NCBI GenBank assembly: GCA_963761475.1
Contig: CAVXGT010000013.1
Coordinates: 1 to 64,000 of the forward strand
Source: Ga0077555 sp963761475
GTDB taxonomy: Bacteria; Pseudomonadota; Alphaproteobacteria; Rhizobiales; Hyphomicrobiaceae
DNA length: 64,000 nt
Direction of reading: 5' to 3'
The notes below the pieces were generated by a model, which ran no database searches, was not told where the DNA came from, and was given only the letters and a program-made list of their open reading frames with translations. The position numbers were made by a program, and so were the translations under genes. How positions within the stretch are numbered: position 1 is the first letter of the stretch; each line of letters opens with the position of its first letter. Below, one piece after another: positions 1 through 10,391 of the stretch.

Positions 1-644
1 CTCTTGCCTCTGCCGGGGCGATCTCGCTCGCCGACACGGCGCGTCTCCTCCAGATCCGTGGTCGAGCCATGCAGGAGGCTGTGCCCGTCGGGGCGGGGCG
101 ATGGTCGCGCTGCTTGGGGGTGGGCTCGATGCGGCGCGCGCGATTGCCGCCGAGGCGGCCGGCGGTGACGTGCTCGACGTCGCCAACGACAACGAGCCGA
201 CGCAGGTTGTGCTGTCGGGCCACAAGTCGGCGGTCGATCGCGTGCCGGACCTCGCGAAGGCACACGGCATGCGTCGCGCCATGCCGCTGCCGGTGTCGTG
301 CGCCATTCCATTGCTCGCTGATGCAACCTGCGGCCGACGTCATGGCCGAGGCATTGGCGCAGTCGACGATTACGCCGCCGCTCGTGCCGGTCGTCGCGAA
401 CGTACGGCGGCGCCGATCGCCGATCCCGGAGAGATCAAGGAGCGGCTGGTCGAGCAGGTCACCGGGACCGTGCGCTGGCGCGAGTGCGTCCTCGCGATGG
501 TGGCCGGCGGGGTGAGCGAGCTCTACGAAATCGGCTCAGGCAAGGTGCTCACCGGGCTCGCCGGGCGGATCGACAAAACGCTTGCAGGCCCAGGCCGTCG
601 GTACGCCTGACGATATCGCCGCAGTGGCCGACCGGTTCAAATGA
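1..644 (+). CDS. fabD: malonyl-CoA:ACP transacylase FabD, 3' part, frame-broken
   Basis: Transfers the malonyl group from CoA to ACP to start fatty-acid elongation in the cytoplasm. Only the C-terminal two thirds is present; the gene runs off the left edge in frame 3. The protein can be followed across frames: LADTARLL and GRAMQEAVPVG in frame 3, MVALLGGG to MPLPVS in frame 2 from 101, APFHCSLMQPAADVM in frame 3, EQVTGTVRWRE and GSGKVLTGL in frame 2, and a tail ending DRFK with stop TGA at 642-644 in frame 3. Frame changes fall near 98, 298, 405 and 575. The family motifs survive in every piece, so these look like base-calling errors rather than gene decay. It is followed by fabG on the same strand, as in most alphaproteobacterial fab clusters. 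Family assignment is secure; the exact protein is not recoverable here. Confidence 0.85.
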
Positions 645-701
645 GAGCTCTCAGGGCCCCAGCCGGCGTGTCTGCAACTCAATTCAACCGCGAGGATCGC
701 C

Positions 702-1448
702 ATGTTTGACCTCAGAGGCAAGACGGCCCTCGTCACCGGGGCAACCGGCGGCATCGGCGGGGCTATTGCTCGCGCGTTTCACGCGCAGGGTGCGACGGTG
801 GCGCTGTCCGGCCGACAGGCGGACAAGCTCGAGGCGCTCAAGGCCGAGCTCGGTGAGAGGGCGGTTGTCTGCCCGTGCGATCTCGCCGACAAGGACGCAG
901 GTCGGCAAGCTGATCGACGAGGCCATCAAGGCGCTGGGCGGCGGCTCGACATCCTCGTCAATAACGCCGGTCTCACCCGGGACAATCTGTTCATGGTCAT
1001 GAAGGACGAGCAGTGGGACGACGTCATTGCCGTCAACCTGACCTCGACGTTCATGCTCATGCGGGCGGCGACCCGGCACATGCTGCGGTCCAAGACGGGC
1101 TTTGGACGGATCGTGAACATTTCGTCGGTGTCGGGCATCCTCGGCAACCCCGGACAGGGCAATTATGCCGCATCCAAGGCTGGCATGATCGGCATGACGA
1201 AGTCGCTGGCGCGCGAGGTCGCGCCCCGCGGAATCACGGCCAACTGCATCGCGCCGGGGTTCATCAAGACGGCGATGACGGATGCCCTGAACGAGCAGCA
1301 GACGACGACGATCATGGGCGCCATTCCCGCTCAGGCCTTTGGTGAACCGGCGGATATTGCCGCGTGCGCGGTCTATCTCGCCAGCGCCGAGGCTCGGTAT
1401 GTCACGGGACAGACCATTCATGTCAACGGCGGCATGGTCATGGTCTGA
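702..1448 (+). CDS. fabG: 3-oxoacyl-ACP reductase FabG, with a compensated frameshift pair
   Basis: NADPH-dependent short-chain dehydrogenase that reduces 3-ketoacyl-ACP in fatty-acid elongation. It has about 248 residues, the normal length. The nucleotide-binding TGATGGIG motif is near residues 13-20, NNAG follows at about 88-91, and the catalytic Ser-Tyr-Lys set is visible as NISSVSG, then NYAASKAG. Between about 898 and 945 the open frame reads nonsense, but frame 1 there encodes QVGKLIDEAIKALGGG, exactly what the family has at this place. A +1 and a -1 error therefore cancel and leave the long frame open. The start is the ATG at 702. It lies 57 bases after fabD and is probably co-transcribed with it. 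Confidence 0.93.
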   Translation: MFDLRGKTALVTGATGGIGGAIARAFHAQGATVALSGRQADKLEALKAELGERAVVCPCDLADKDAGRQADRRGHQGAGRRLDILVNNAGLTRDNLFMVMKDEQWDDVIAVNLTSTFMLMRAATRHMLRSKTGFGRIVNISSVSGILGNPGQGNYAASKAGMIGMTKSLAREVAPRGITANCIAPGFIKTAMTDALNEQQTTTIMGAIPAQAFGEPADIAACAVYLASAEARYVTGQTIHVNGGMVMV

Positions 1449-1758
1449 GGCAAAGCCCTCGTGATAATGCCGGGTGGCACCTGCCACTTGGCTTTTCAAG
1501 GAGGTTGAAGTGTGTTACCGACCGGCGACTGCTGGTCAACAGCTGGGGAGAAGGGCTTGCCAGGCCCCCACAATCGGGGTTCTGTGGCCGCGACTCACGC
1601 TAGCGATACGGCAACCTTGCGCCGCGCCGATGGCAACCCCACGAACGCTGCGAGGTCGATGGTGCAAAGGCACTTTTGCCGCCTTACCGCCAATGAAACT
1701 AGACTGCCAGGCCGGGTAACGGCCGCCTTAAAACAGAACCTTGCAGGGGAACCTGGAA
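1449..1758 (+). promoter_or_regulatory. fabG-acpP intergenic region, presumed acpP promoter
   Basis: A gap of 310 bases with no convincing gene; the short open frames here lack family features and any good ribosome site. An inverted repeat, GTGGCA-CC-TGCCAC at 1474-1487 followed by TTGGCTTTT, could be a weak terminator behind fabG. The rest most likely carries the promoter that lets acpP be expressed more strongly than the rest of the cluster, which is usual for this gene. I could not pick -35 and -10 boxes with confidence. A ribosome site AGGGGA at 1745-1750 sits at the end of the region. Confidence 0.4.
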
Positions 1759-2001
1759 ATGAGCGATGTCGCAGAGCGCGTGAAGAAGATCGTTGTCGAG
1801 CACCTGGGCGTCGAAGCCGACAAGGTGACCGAGAGCGCGAGCTTCATCGACGATCTTGGCGCTGACAGCCTCGATACGGTCGAGCTGGTGATGGCGTTCG
1901 AGGAAGAGTTCGGGTGCGAGATCCCCGACGATGCCGCAGAGCACATCCAGACGGTCGGCGATGCCGTCAAGTTTCTCGAGAAGCAGGCCAAGGCTGCCTG
2001 A
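1759..2001 (+). CDS. acpP: acyl carrier protein AcpP
   Basis: Carries growing acyl chains on a 4'-phosphopantetheine arm during fatty-acid and lipid A synthesis. It has 80 residues, the standard size, and is acidic, with the prosthetic-group Ser37 in the canonical GADSLD motif followed by the helix-II sequence VELVMAFEEEFG that contacts partner enzymes. The start is the ATG at 1759, because AGGGGA lies eight bases upstream and the protein begins MSDVAERV as in relatives; a TTG at 1741 in the same frame is an extension artefact. The frame is clean, unlike its neighbours. A gap of 159 bases separates it from fabF. Confidence 0.97.
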   Translation: MSDVAERVKKIVVEHLGVEADKVTESASFIDDLGADSLDTVELVMAFEEEFGCEIPDDAAEHIQTVGDAVKFLEKQAKAA

Positions 2002-2160
2002 TCACCGCGCGGGCGCTTGAGCGCCCGTCGGTTCGAGTTTGTGGCGCATGTGCGGCCTGCGGTACGAGACCCGGCTCGGCGCGTGATGCGGCCGGGATCG
2101 GGCTGGAGCAACCGCCGGTCGGTTGCTTTGAGGCAAGGATCAGCTTCGACGGGGAGGCCC

Positions 2161-3425
2161 ATGCGACGCGTTGTCATAACCGGTCTCGGACTCGTGACCC
2201 CGCTGGCCTGCGGCGTCGAGGCGACCTGGTCGCGCCTGCTCGCCGGACGCAGCGGCGCGCGCCGGGTCACGGAATTCGAGGTCGGCGACATGCCGTGCCA
2301 GATCGCCAGCTTCGTCCCGCGCGGGGATGGCAGCGACGGCACGTTCAATGCCGACAAGTCGATGGAGCCCAAGGAACAGCGCAAGGTCGATCGAGTTCAT
2401 CGTCTACGCGATGGCAGCGGCCGACGAGGCGATTGCTGATTCGGGTTACGCGGCGAAGACGACGGAGCAACAGGAGCGCACCGGGGTTCTGATCGGCTCC
2501 GGCATCGGCGGCCTCAACGGCATTGCGGAGACTTCGATCCTGCTCAAGGAAAAGGGACCGCGGCGGGTGTCGCCGTTCTTCATTCCCGGCCGGCTGATCA
2601 ATCTGGCCTCTGGCTACGTCTCCATCAAGCACGGGCTCAAGGGTCCGAATCATGCCGTCGTGACGGCCTGCTCGACCGGTGCGCACGCCATCGGCGATGC
2701 CGCGCGGCTGGTCGCGCTGGGCGATGCCGACGTGATGGTGGCCGGCGGCGCGGAAAGCCCGATCTGCCGAATCGCACTGGCGGGTTTCGCCGCCTGCCGG
2801 GCGCTGTCGACCGGGTTCAACGACACGCCGGAGAAGGCCTCGCGGCCCTACGACAAGGACCGCGACGGCTTCGTCATGGGCGAGGGCGCGGGCATCGTGG
2901 TGCTCGAGACGCTCGAGCATGCCAAGGCGCGCGGCGCGCGGATCTACGCCGAGGTCATCGGCTACGGCATGTCCGGCGATGCCTATCACATCACGGCGCC
3001 TGCCGAGAATGGCGACGGCGCCTACCGCTGCATGCGGGCGGCCATCAAGCGGGCCGGCATCGACGTCAGCGAGATCGACTACGTCAACGCGCACGGCACC
3101 TCGACGCCGATGGGCGACGAGATCGAGCTTGGCGCGGTCGAGCGCTTGTTCGGCAATTCGGCAGGCAAGCTGGCGATGTCGTCGACCAAGTCGGCGATCG
3201 GCCATCTGCTGGGGGCGGCCGGTGCGGTCGAGGCGATTTTCTCGGTGCTGGCGATCCGCGACAACGTCGCGCCGCCGACGCTCAATCTCGACAATCCCTC
3301 GGTCGAGACGCCGATCGATCTCGTTCCGCACAAAGCGGTGGAGCGGCCAGATCAATACGGTTCTGTCCAACTCGTTCGGGTTCGGCGGCACCAATGCGTC
3401 GCTGGTCATGCGGCGCTTGAACTAG
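2161..3425 (+). CDS. fabF: 3-oxoacyl-ACP synthase II FabF, two frame breaks
   Basis: Condenses malonyl-ACP with acyl-ACP, adding two carbons per cycle. The protein starts MRRVVITGLGLVTPLACG at the ATG at 2161, preceded by GGGGAGG. Near 2390 one extra base moves the frame from 1 to 2; from there EFIVYAMAAADEA continues through the active-site cysteine (TACSTGAHAIG), the first histidine (NAHGTSTPMGD) and the second (KSAIGHLLGAAGA). Near 3340 a second break moves to frame 3, which gives the conserved end NTVLSNSFGFGG and stop at 3423-3425. Corrected length is about 420 residues, as expected. Motif content and position after acpP make the identity certain; the breaks are most simply sequence errors. 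Confidence 0.94.
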
Positions 3426-3670
3426 GGTTTGAGCAATCGCTGATCGGGCGCGTGTGTGGGCCGGCGTTGGGCGGACGTCGCGTCGAGCGTGGAAGTTTTG
3501 CTTTGAGTTTGCGGGTGAAATCGACGCACCCAGGGGTGGGCGTTCGCAAGACGTTTTACGTTCTTCGGCCACATTTTTGCGTACAGTGATGTAGTCGCGA
3601 TTCTGCGGATTTCGCGCCCGGCGGAGGATCTCCCAGCCCATGTGGGCGCCAGGAAAATGAGACCAGCGCG

Positions 3671-4942
3671 ATGAAGCGGCCGCCGTCGACCACCGGAACC
3701 GGAAAGCCCACGACGCAACGCGCGGCGGCGCCGGTTCCCCGCAGCCCATCAGAGCTTCTCGATGCCGACTCGTCCACCGAGGCCCCTGAAGCCGATGCGC
3801 CACGAGCGTGAGCCGCGTCGCACCAATGGTTTTCTCAATTTTCTCGATGGCGTGCTGTCTTTTGCTCTGCTGATGTTGGTGATGGTGGCAGCGCTGGGCA
3901 TGTGGGTGCACACCGGGTTCGATGCGAAAGGACCGCTGACGCAGCAAGCAGTGGTGGTCGTGCCCAAGGGCGACAGTGCGCTCGAGGTTGCCGATCGACT
4001 CGAGCGGGCCGGTGTGATCGATGACCGGCGGCTGTTCATGCTGCAGTACTACGTCGGCAAGGTGTATGGCGGGGCGACGGCGGGCGATCGCGGTGGCCTC
4101 AAGGCTGGCGAATACGAATTCAAGCCGGGCGCCAGCGTTCGCCAGGTTCTCGACACCATCATCTCCGGCCGCGGCATCCTGCTGAAACTGACTGTGCCGG
4201 AAGGACTGACGAGCCAGCAGATCGTCGAGCGGATCAAGGCGGAGCCCGGTCTGACGGGCGAGATCGCGCAAATGCCGAACGAAGGCACCCTGCTGCCCGA
4301 CACCTACCGATTCTCGCGCGGCACCTCGCGCCAGGAGATCGTCGACCGGATGCGGGCCGATCATGGCAAGTTGATTGCTGCGCTGTGGGCCCAGCGCCAG
4401 GAGGAGCTGCCGTTCAAGACGCTGCAGGACGCACTGACGCTGGCGTCGATCGTGGAGAAGGAGACCGGCAAGGCCGAGGAACGGCCAGCGGGTTGCCTCC
4501 GTCTTCATCAACCGGCTGCGCAAAGGTATGCGGCTGCAGTCGGATCCGACCATCGTCTATGGGCTCGTCGGCGGGCAGGGGCCGCTCGGGCGGTCGCTGA
4601 CGCGCTCCGATATCAATTCGCAAGACGGCCTACAACACCTACCAGATCAATGGCCTGCCACCGGGGCCGATCTGCAACCCGGGTCGGGCGGCAATCGCTG
4701 CCGTCCTCAATCCGATCGTGACACAGGATCTCTACTTCGTCGCCGATGGGACGGGTGGCCATACCTTCACGACCAATCTCAAGGACCACAATGCGGCTGT
4801 GGCGAACTGGCGAAGGATCGAGCGCAGCCAGCAGGCGGGGCAATCCGGTCAGGGGGCCGCGACGGCGGTGCCGCCGGTGCTCAATGCGACCCAGGCCGAG
4901 AGCGTGAAGCTGCCGCGCCGGGAAGTCGAGGTGCGGTGGTGA
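3671..4942 (+). CDS. mltG: endolytic peptidoglycan transglycosylase MltG, frame-broken
   Basis: Inner-membrane lytic transglycosylase that cleaves nascent glycan strands and sets their length. A proline- and arginine-rich cytoplasmic head is followed by one membrane segment (FLDGVLSFALLMLVMVAALG) and a LysM-like and YceG domain. The catalytic-region signature LASIVEKETGKA ends near 4485, where the frame moves from 3 to 1 (SVFINRLRKGMRLQSDPTIVYG), then near 4620 to frame 2 (TAYNTYQINGLPPGPICNPG, and later YFVADGTGGH) to the stop at 4940-4942. The ATG at 3671 is preferred because frame 2 there gives PRSPSELLDAD, typical of rhizobial MltG heads; this needs another frame change near 3795. A more conservative start is the ATG at 3762. 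The 245 bases between fabF and 3671 hold no gene. Confidence 0.88.
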
Positions 4943-5058
4943 CAGGCGCAGCGGTGGCGCCTCAGGAGTGACGGCTTGGCGGTCGCGTGATCTGTCGTCG
5001 GCGCCTCGTGTGTTATGGCTTTCAGGCGAAGATGGATCCAGCCGAGGCCTGACGCACC

Positions 5059-5949
5059 ATGACTTTGCAGAGCATGACGGGATTTGGGCGCGCCGATGGC
5101 AGCGTCGAGGGGCTGGCGTTCCATTGGGAATTGCGCAGCGTGAATGGTCGTGGGCTCGATGTGCGGTTGCGGTTGCCGTCGGGGTTCGACGCGCTGGAGG
5201 CTGCGCTACGCGAGCGCGTGGCCAAGCGGCTCACGCGCGGAAACGTATCGGCGACGCTCACGGTCGAACAGCGCTGCTGCTGCTTCTCCCATCCGCATCA
5301 ACAAGGAGGCGCTGGCGACGGTTCTGGCTGCGCTCGCCGAGATGGACATCCATCAGCGCTTCGAACGACCCGCGGCCGGAAGGCGTACTTGGCCTCAAGG
5401 GTGTGATCGAGACGGGTGGAGCTGGCTATAGCGAAGAGCAGTTCAAGGCTCACAGCAGTGCGATTATTGCGGCGTTCGAGCGGGCGCTCGATGCCTTGGT
5501 GGCGGCGCGGGGCGAGGAGGGCGCGCGTCTGGCGCCGGTGCTCGAAGGGGCGTTCCGGCGGATCGAGGAGCTCGCCGGATTGATCGAGGCGCATCCCTCG
5601 CGGCGTGCGGAAGCGGTGCGCGAGCGGCTTGGCCAGCAGGTGCTGCGCCTGGTTGAAACGGAGACGGCGCTGTCGCCGGAACGCTTGCATCAGGAGGCCG
5701 TGTTGCTGGCGACGCGGGCCGATGTCGAGGAGGAACTGCAGCGTTTGGCTGCGCATGTGGCGGCGGGGCGCGCGCTGCTGGCAGAGCCTGGTGCGGTCGG
5801 CCGGCGGCTCGATTTCCTGTCGCAGGAGTTCAATCGCGAGGCCAATACGATCTGCTCGAAGGCGAACGACATCGAGGTGACCGGGCATCGGGCTGGCGCT
5901 CAAGGCGGTGATCGATCAGGTGCGCGAGCAGGTGCAGAACATCGAATGA
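5059..5949 (+). CDS. yicC: YicC/YloC family endoribonuclease, frame-broken
   Basis: A conserved bacterial RNA endonuclease family. The N-terminus MTLQSMTGFGRADG and the motif ELRSVNGRGLDVRLRLP are diagnostic. The frame changes near 5277 (a GCTGCTGCTGC repeat, a likely slip site) to frame 2 with INKEALATVLAAL, near 5365 to frame 3 with GLKGVIETG through SKANDIEVTG, and near 5885 to frame 1, where the conserved tail AVIDQVREQVQNIE ends at the stop 5947-5949. Corrected length is about 296 residues, normal for the family. It lies between mltG and gmk, and the yicC-gmk pairing is widespread in bacteria. The start at 5059 agrees with the invariant N-terminus. Confidence 0.9.
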
Positions 5950-6096
5950 CGGAGCGGGCCTTGCTCGGGGCGGTAAGCTGGTGCGTTCCCGACTGGAAGG
6001 TCGCCTGCAAAAGTGCCATAGGCAGTGCAATTGGCGGTCTACAGCGGGGGTCTCGGCCCGCCGACGCCAAAGGCTGAACACGCGTGGGAGCCATCC

Positions 6097-6757
6097 ATGG
6101 GAGCCAATCCTCGTCGCGGCATGATGCTGGTCCTGTCGTCGCCGTCGGGTGCCGGCAAGACGACGCTCAGCCGTGAGATCTTGAAGCGCGACGCCAACCT
6201 GACCGTGTCGGTGTCGGTGACCACCAGACGGCCGCGGCCAGGCGAGGTCGACGGGGTCGATTATCACTTCCGCACTGCCGAGGAGGTGCGATGCGCTGCG
6301 CCAGTCGGGCGGCCTCCTCGAATGGGCAATGGTGCACGGCAACGCCTACGGCACGCCACGGGCCGACGTGATGGCGCAGCTCCAGCTTGGGCGCGACATG
6401 CTGTTCGATATCGACTGGCAGGGCGCGCGCCGGTTGGCTGAGGAAGCGCCGGGAGATGCGGTGCGGGTGTTCATTCTGCCGCCGTCGGCGATGGCATTGG
6501 AGCAGCGCCTGATCGCGCGCCGGCAGGACGGCGCGGATGTCATTGCGCGGCGCCTTGCGGGGGCTGCAACTGAGATCGCGCACTGGGACGAATACGATTA
6601 CGTGATCATCAATGAGGACATCGAGGAGAGCCTCGGACAGCTGCAGGCGATCCTGATTGCCGAGCGCGTTCGACGCAGCCGGCAACCGGCGCTGGCGGGG
6701 CTGGTCGGTGGCTTGATCAGCGATCTCGAGGCGATGACGCAGCGCTCTGGGCAGTAG
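6097..6757 (+). CDS. gmk: guanylate kinase, one frame break
   Basis: Phosphorylates GMP to GDP with ATP in purine nucleotide supply. The P-loop SSPSGAGKTT is near residues 13-22, followed by VSVTTRRPRPGEVDGVDYHF, which forms the GMP-binding part. Near 6288 one surplus base moves the frame from 1 to 2; the second frame continues DALRQSGGLLEWAMVHGNAYGTP-like sequence, then DIDWQGARRL and DYVIINED, and stops at 6755-6757. The ATG at 6097 is preferred because the P-loop then starts at the usual distance; the longer frame upstream adds no conserved residues. It ends 21 bases from the end of convergent rsmA. Confidence 0.93.
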
Positions 6758-6778
6758 GACTGAGGGTTTTCAAGGCTC

Positions 6779-7699
6779 TCATCGGTTGTCGAGGCGTCCG
6801 ACACCGGCATCGACGGCCTGGGCGATGCGGGCGAAGTCGGCGGGCGAGAGTTCTTCGGCGCGCCGCTCCGGCGCCACACCGGCTGCGGCAAGTAACGCTG
6901 CGGGATCGCGACCCAGAAGTTTCAGGCTTTGGCGGAGCATCTTGCGTCGTTGGCCGAAGGCAGCGCCGGTGACACGACCGAGGGTCAGACACACTGCAGG
7001 CGGGTTCGCAGCGCGCGCGGGGCTCAAAGACCACCACGGCAGATGCAACTTTTGGCGGTGGCGTGAAGGCTTCTGGGCCAAGACGCAGGGCGATGCGGGG
7101 CGGGTGCGCCATTGCGCAATGACCGCGAGGCGGCCGTAAGCCTTGGTCTCGGGGGCGGCGACGATGCGTTCTGCGACCTCGCGCTGGAACATCAGCGCCA
7201 TGCGGTGCCACCAGGGCGGCCAGGGCTCGGTCTCGAGCCACTGAATCAGCAGGCGGGTTGCGATGTTGTAGGGGAGGTTGGCCGCGATGACGGCGCTTTC
7301 GCCAGGGCGCAACAATCCTTTCCAGTCGACCTCGAGGGCATCGTCGGCCACCACTTCGAGGCGACCGGGGTAGGCGTCGGCTATGGCCTGGAGTGCAGGC
7401 AGGCAGCGGTCGTCACGCTCGACGGCGATGACACGGGCAGCCCCTTCCATCAGTAGGCCGCGGGTCAGGCCACCGGGGCCCGGACCGACCTCGATGGCGA
7501 CCCGGTCCTGCAGCGAGCCGGCGGCACGCGCGATGCGTCGCGTCAGGTTGAGATCGAGGATGAAATTCTGGCCAAGGCTCTTGCGGGCATCGAGGCCGAA
7601 GGCGGCGATCACCTCGCGCAAGGGAGGAAGACCGTCGGGTCGATCCGTCGTGTGGCCATCGGGTGTCGACGGCACGGGCTCGCCCGGTTCGGATGTCAT
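6779..7699 (-). CDS. rsmA: 16S rRNA (adenine1518/1519-N6) dimethyltransferase RsmA (KsgA), compensated frameshift
   Basis: Dimethylates two adenines in the 3' hairpin of 16S rRNA during 30S assembly. Begins MTSEPGEP at 7699 and reaches the SAM-binding core KSLGQNFILD, VGPGPGGLTRGLL and the catalytic NLPYNIAT motif. Between about 7100 and 7005 the long frame is nonsense, while the neighbouring frame reads RIALRLGPEAFTPPPKV, the family sequence; two opposite errors cancel. The tail continues AFGQRRKMLRQSLK to the stop at 6779-6781. The start codon overlaps the pdxA stop as ATGA, so the two are probably translationally coupled. It is the last gene of the lptF-to-rsmA run. Confidence 0.93.
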   Translation of the reverse strand: MTSEPGEPVPSTPDGHTTDRPDGLPPLREVIAAFGLDARKSLGQNFILDLNLTRRIARAAGSLQDRVAIEVGPGPGGLTRGLLMEGAARVIAVERDDRCLPALQAIADAYPGRLEVVADDALEVDWKGLLRPGESAVIAANLPYNIATRLLIQWLETEPWPPWWHRMALMFQREVAERIVAAPETKAYGRLAVIAQWRTRPASPCVLAQKPSRHRQKLHLPWWSLSPARAANPPAVCLTLGRVTGAAFGQRRKMLRQSLKLLGRDPAALLAAAGVAPERRAEELSPADFARIAQAVDAGVGRLDNR

Positions 7700-8785
7700 C
7701 GCCCGGTGCTCAGCTCGGGCACGCTGGGTGCTGCCGCCATGGTCTGCGCCATGTGCAGCGCTGCAAACAGGCTGTCGGGGCGTGCGCGGCCAGTGCCTGC
7801 GATGTCGAAGGCGGTGCCGTGGTCCGGCGAGGTGCGCACGAAGGGCAGGCCCAGCGTGACATTGACGCCGTCGTCGAAGGCCAGTGTCTTGATCGGGATC
7901 AGGGCCTGGTCGTGATACATGCAGACGGCTGCGTCGTAGCGGGCTCGTGCCTCGGGATGGAAAAGGGTGTCGGCGGCGAAGGGGCCGGTAGACATCGAGT
8001 CCCTCGTCGCGGAGTGCAGCGATGGCCGGTGCAATGATCTCGATCTCTTCGCGGCCAAGGCTGCCCTGCTCGCCGGCATGCGGATTGAGACCGGCGACGG
8101 CGATGCGCGGTGAGGCGAGTGCGAAGCGGCGGGTGAGGTCGCGGGCGGTGATGCGGATCGTCTGCTCGATGCTGGCGCGGGTGAGCAATGCCGGCACGTC
8201 ATGCAAGGGGACATGCACCGTAACCGGCACGACGCGGAGAAGATCGCATGCGAGCATCATCACCGGTACATAGCGCTGGCCAGGGCGATGCTGCTCGGCC
8301 AGGACGCCCAGGAACTCGGTATGGCCGGGGTGGGGGAAACCCATGCTCGTAGAGCGTCGCTTTGGCGATCGGGCAGGTGACTATGGCGGCGCATCGGCCA
8401 GTCATGACAGCTGCCACCGCCTCCTCGATGGCGGCGATGACGGCTGGAGCGGCGGCAACGTTGGGGGTGCCGGGTGCTACCGTCGCGTCGAATGGGGTTG
8501 GGGGTGGTATCACCACGCAACTTATCTGCGGGAAGGTCGCGCGTGGACGGTGGCGTCGTGGCATTCCGCGATGGCTAGGGGGATGGCGAGGCGCTCTGCG
8601 CGTTCGGCCAGCAAGGCTGGTACGCCATAGGCTACGAAGGGCGGCAACGCGCGCGCCAGCCTGTCTCGCCATGCCATCAGGAGGATATCCGGGCCGATCC
8701 CGGCGGGCTCACCCATGGTGACAGCGAGGGGTCGCTCGACGGGCGTCCGCGCATGGCCAGTCGCTATGGGTGTCGCCACGGTCAT
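7696..8785 (-). CDS. pdxA: 4-hydroxythreonine-4-phosphate dehydrogenase PdxA, frame-broken
   Basis: Oxidises 4-phosphohydroxy-L-threonine in pyridoxal-phosphate synthesis. The start at 8785 gives PLAVTMGEPAGIGPDILL, the family's N-terminal signature. The frame shifts near 8540 (then APAVIAAIEEAV and IVTCPIAKATLYEHGF), near 8340 (PHPGHTEFL, and AVAGLNPHAGEQG with metal-binding histidine) and near 8000 (GPFAADTLF, MYHDQALIPIK and GLPFVRTSPDHGTAFDIAG). The stop TGA at 7696-7698 overlaps the rsmA start. All metal-ligand and substrate motifs are present when the frames are joined, so the gene is probably intact in the organism. It starts one base beyond the surA stop. Confidence 0.92.
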
Positions 8786-8786
8786 C

Positions 8787-10138
8787 TCACCTCATCTCGA
8801 TCAGGGCGTCCTTGCGCAAGTCGTAGAGGTAGCGCTGCGCCAGCTTCTCAAATTCCTGCATGGTGAGCTGGCTCTCGGCCGCCTTGCGCTGATCCTCCGG
8901 GACGCCTTTGGAACGGCGACCGCAGACGGCGTAGAGCTCGAACTCCCGACGCGCCGAGGTTGGGGGGCAACATCTCACCGTCCTTGGCGGCCATCAGCAA
9001 GCTCCGCGTCGGTTCGGCGATGGCTGATGGCTTGAGGTAGCCGAGGTCCTGGAAACGGGCGTTGGCGCGGCCGCGGGCAAGGGCTGCCATGTTCTTGCAG
9101 TCCTTGAACTGGCCACGCAAAGCGTTGGCCTCGACGAGGCGAGCGGCCATGGCACGTTGCTCGACGTTGCCGGGGCTCGTGATGGTGATCCGGTGCAACT
9201 GCAGCTCCAGCGCTTCCTCGCCGCCGGAGCGGGCAGCCAATTGCTCGATCTCGCGCTGCGAGACGTTGATGTGGTGGCCGTAACGCTTGCGGACGACGTC
9301 GCGCCAGATCAGCGAGGCCTTGAGGCGCGATTTGACCACGCTGGCGCTGGCGCCTTGGCTCGCGATGTGCTGCTCGAACTGCTTGGCGGTCATCTTGTTG
9401 CGCTGGGCCATCTCGGAGAACACCTTGTCGACGTCCTCCTGGGAGACCTTGACGGAGAGCTTCTTGGCTTCGTCGAATTTCAGCCGCTCCTCGATCAGCT
9501 CATCCAGCGCCTTTTGCTTGAGGGTCGGCAGGATGCTGGCGCGGGCGCTCTCGATGGCCTGCTTCTGGAGGCCCGTGACGTAGGCCTTCTTGCGGGCCTC
9601 GAAGGCTGCGATCACCTGCTCACGTGATTTGCCGCGATTGGCCTGGATGGTCTCCTGCAGGATGGCCTTCAAGCGCTCGTTGGTGGCGGGGTTTTGCGCG
9701 TAGGCCTTCATGTTGGCCCGGGCGCGGTCGGAGATATTGGTCGACAGCGCCATGAAACGCGAGCGCTGCTCGACTTCATAGCCGGTGATCGGCTGGTCGT
9801 TTACGAGCGCGACGATGCGGGTGCCGCTCGATTTGGGGGCGGTGGCGGCGCTGGCCGAGCGGCTCGGCTTCGGGCGTGATTTCTTTTGGGCTTGCGGCTT
9901 GGGTTCAGCCGCGGGCGGGCGGGCTGCCGGCGGTGGGGGCGGCGGCGGTTGCGCCTGGCTCGGATTGGGGGCGGAGACGATCAAGCCCGGGATCGTCGGC
10001 ACGACGGACGAGCTGCTCTGGGCCACGGCAGGGATGGCACCGCCGGAGAATGCGAGTCGCGGCCATGAGGCTCGCGCCGGCTGCGACGCGGCCGGTTTTG
10101 GATGGGCGGATCTGGCCGGTGACGGCTGCGAGCATCAT
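8787..10138 (-). CDS. surA: periplasmic chaperone SurA-like protein, two frame breaks
   Basis: Periplasmic folding factor for outer-membrane proteins such as LptD, encoded just upstream. The core from about 9790 down reads IVALVNDQPITGYEVEQR, the typical SurA N-terminal start, followed by a long helical domain. No clear parvulin active-site motif is visible in the C-terminal half, so prolyl isomerase activity is doubtful. A frame change near 8965 (in KDGEMLPP) restores the tail EFELYAVCG to MQEFEKLAQRYLYDLRKDALIEMR. At the N-terminus the open frame begins at 10026 without a leader; moving frame near 10055 joins it to VAAGASLMAA plus LAFSGGAIPAVAQ, a convincing Sec signal peptide, so I prefer the ATG at 10138. 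A proline-rich linker follows the leader. The 250 bases between it and lptD hold a 7-base inverted repeat (10258-10264 with 10287-10293) and no gene. Confidence 0.85.
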
Positions 10139-10391
10139 GGCGGGCGCCTTGTCGTAGTTGCTTCGATTCGGTTGTGTCCAACCTAGCCCGGAAAGACAGC
10201 CGGTTGGCACATTATCCCCATCAAGCTTGGCGATGAGGTAGCCTAACCCCAAGGAAAGCCATCGGTAACGGCGAATTGTGGGATGGCGATGGCCGCGTTG
10301 CAGCCGGGAAGGCCTGCATCAGTCTGGTCTGGCACACCGTCTCTATTTCGGCCTGGCTGGTGTCGTGGGGACTGACAGAGGCCATGGTGCG

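Noticed and set aside
1474..1493. A sigma-54 promoter (TGGCAC...TTGG) before acpP
   Set aside because: The distance between the GG and GC elements is 15 bases, not the required 10. The sequence is explained as an inverted repeat.
1..10138. Reading fabD, fabF, yicC, pdxA and others as pseudogenes
   Set aside because: The conserved sequence continues in neighbouring frames on both sides of every break, and cancelling pairs occur. Essential genes decaying together is far less likely than sequence error.
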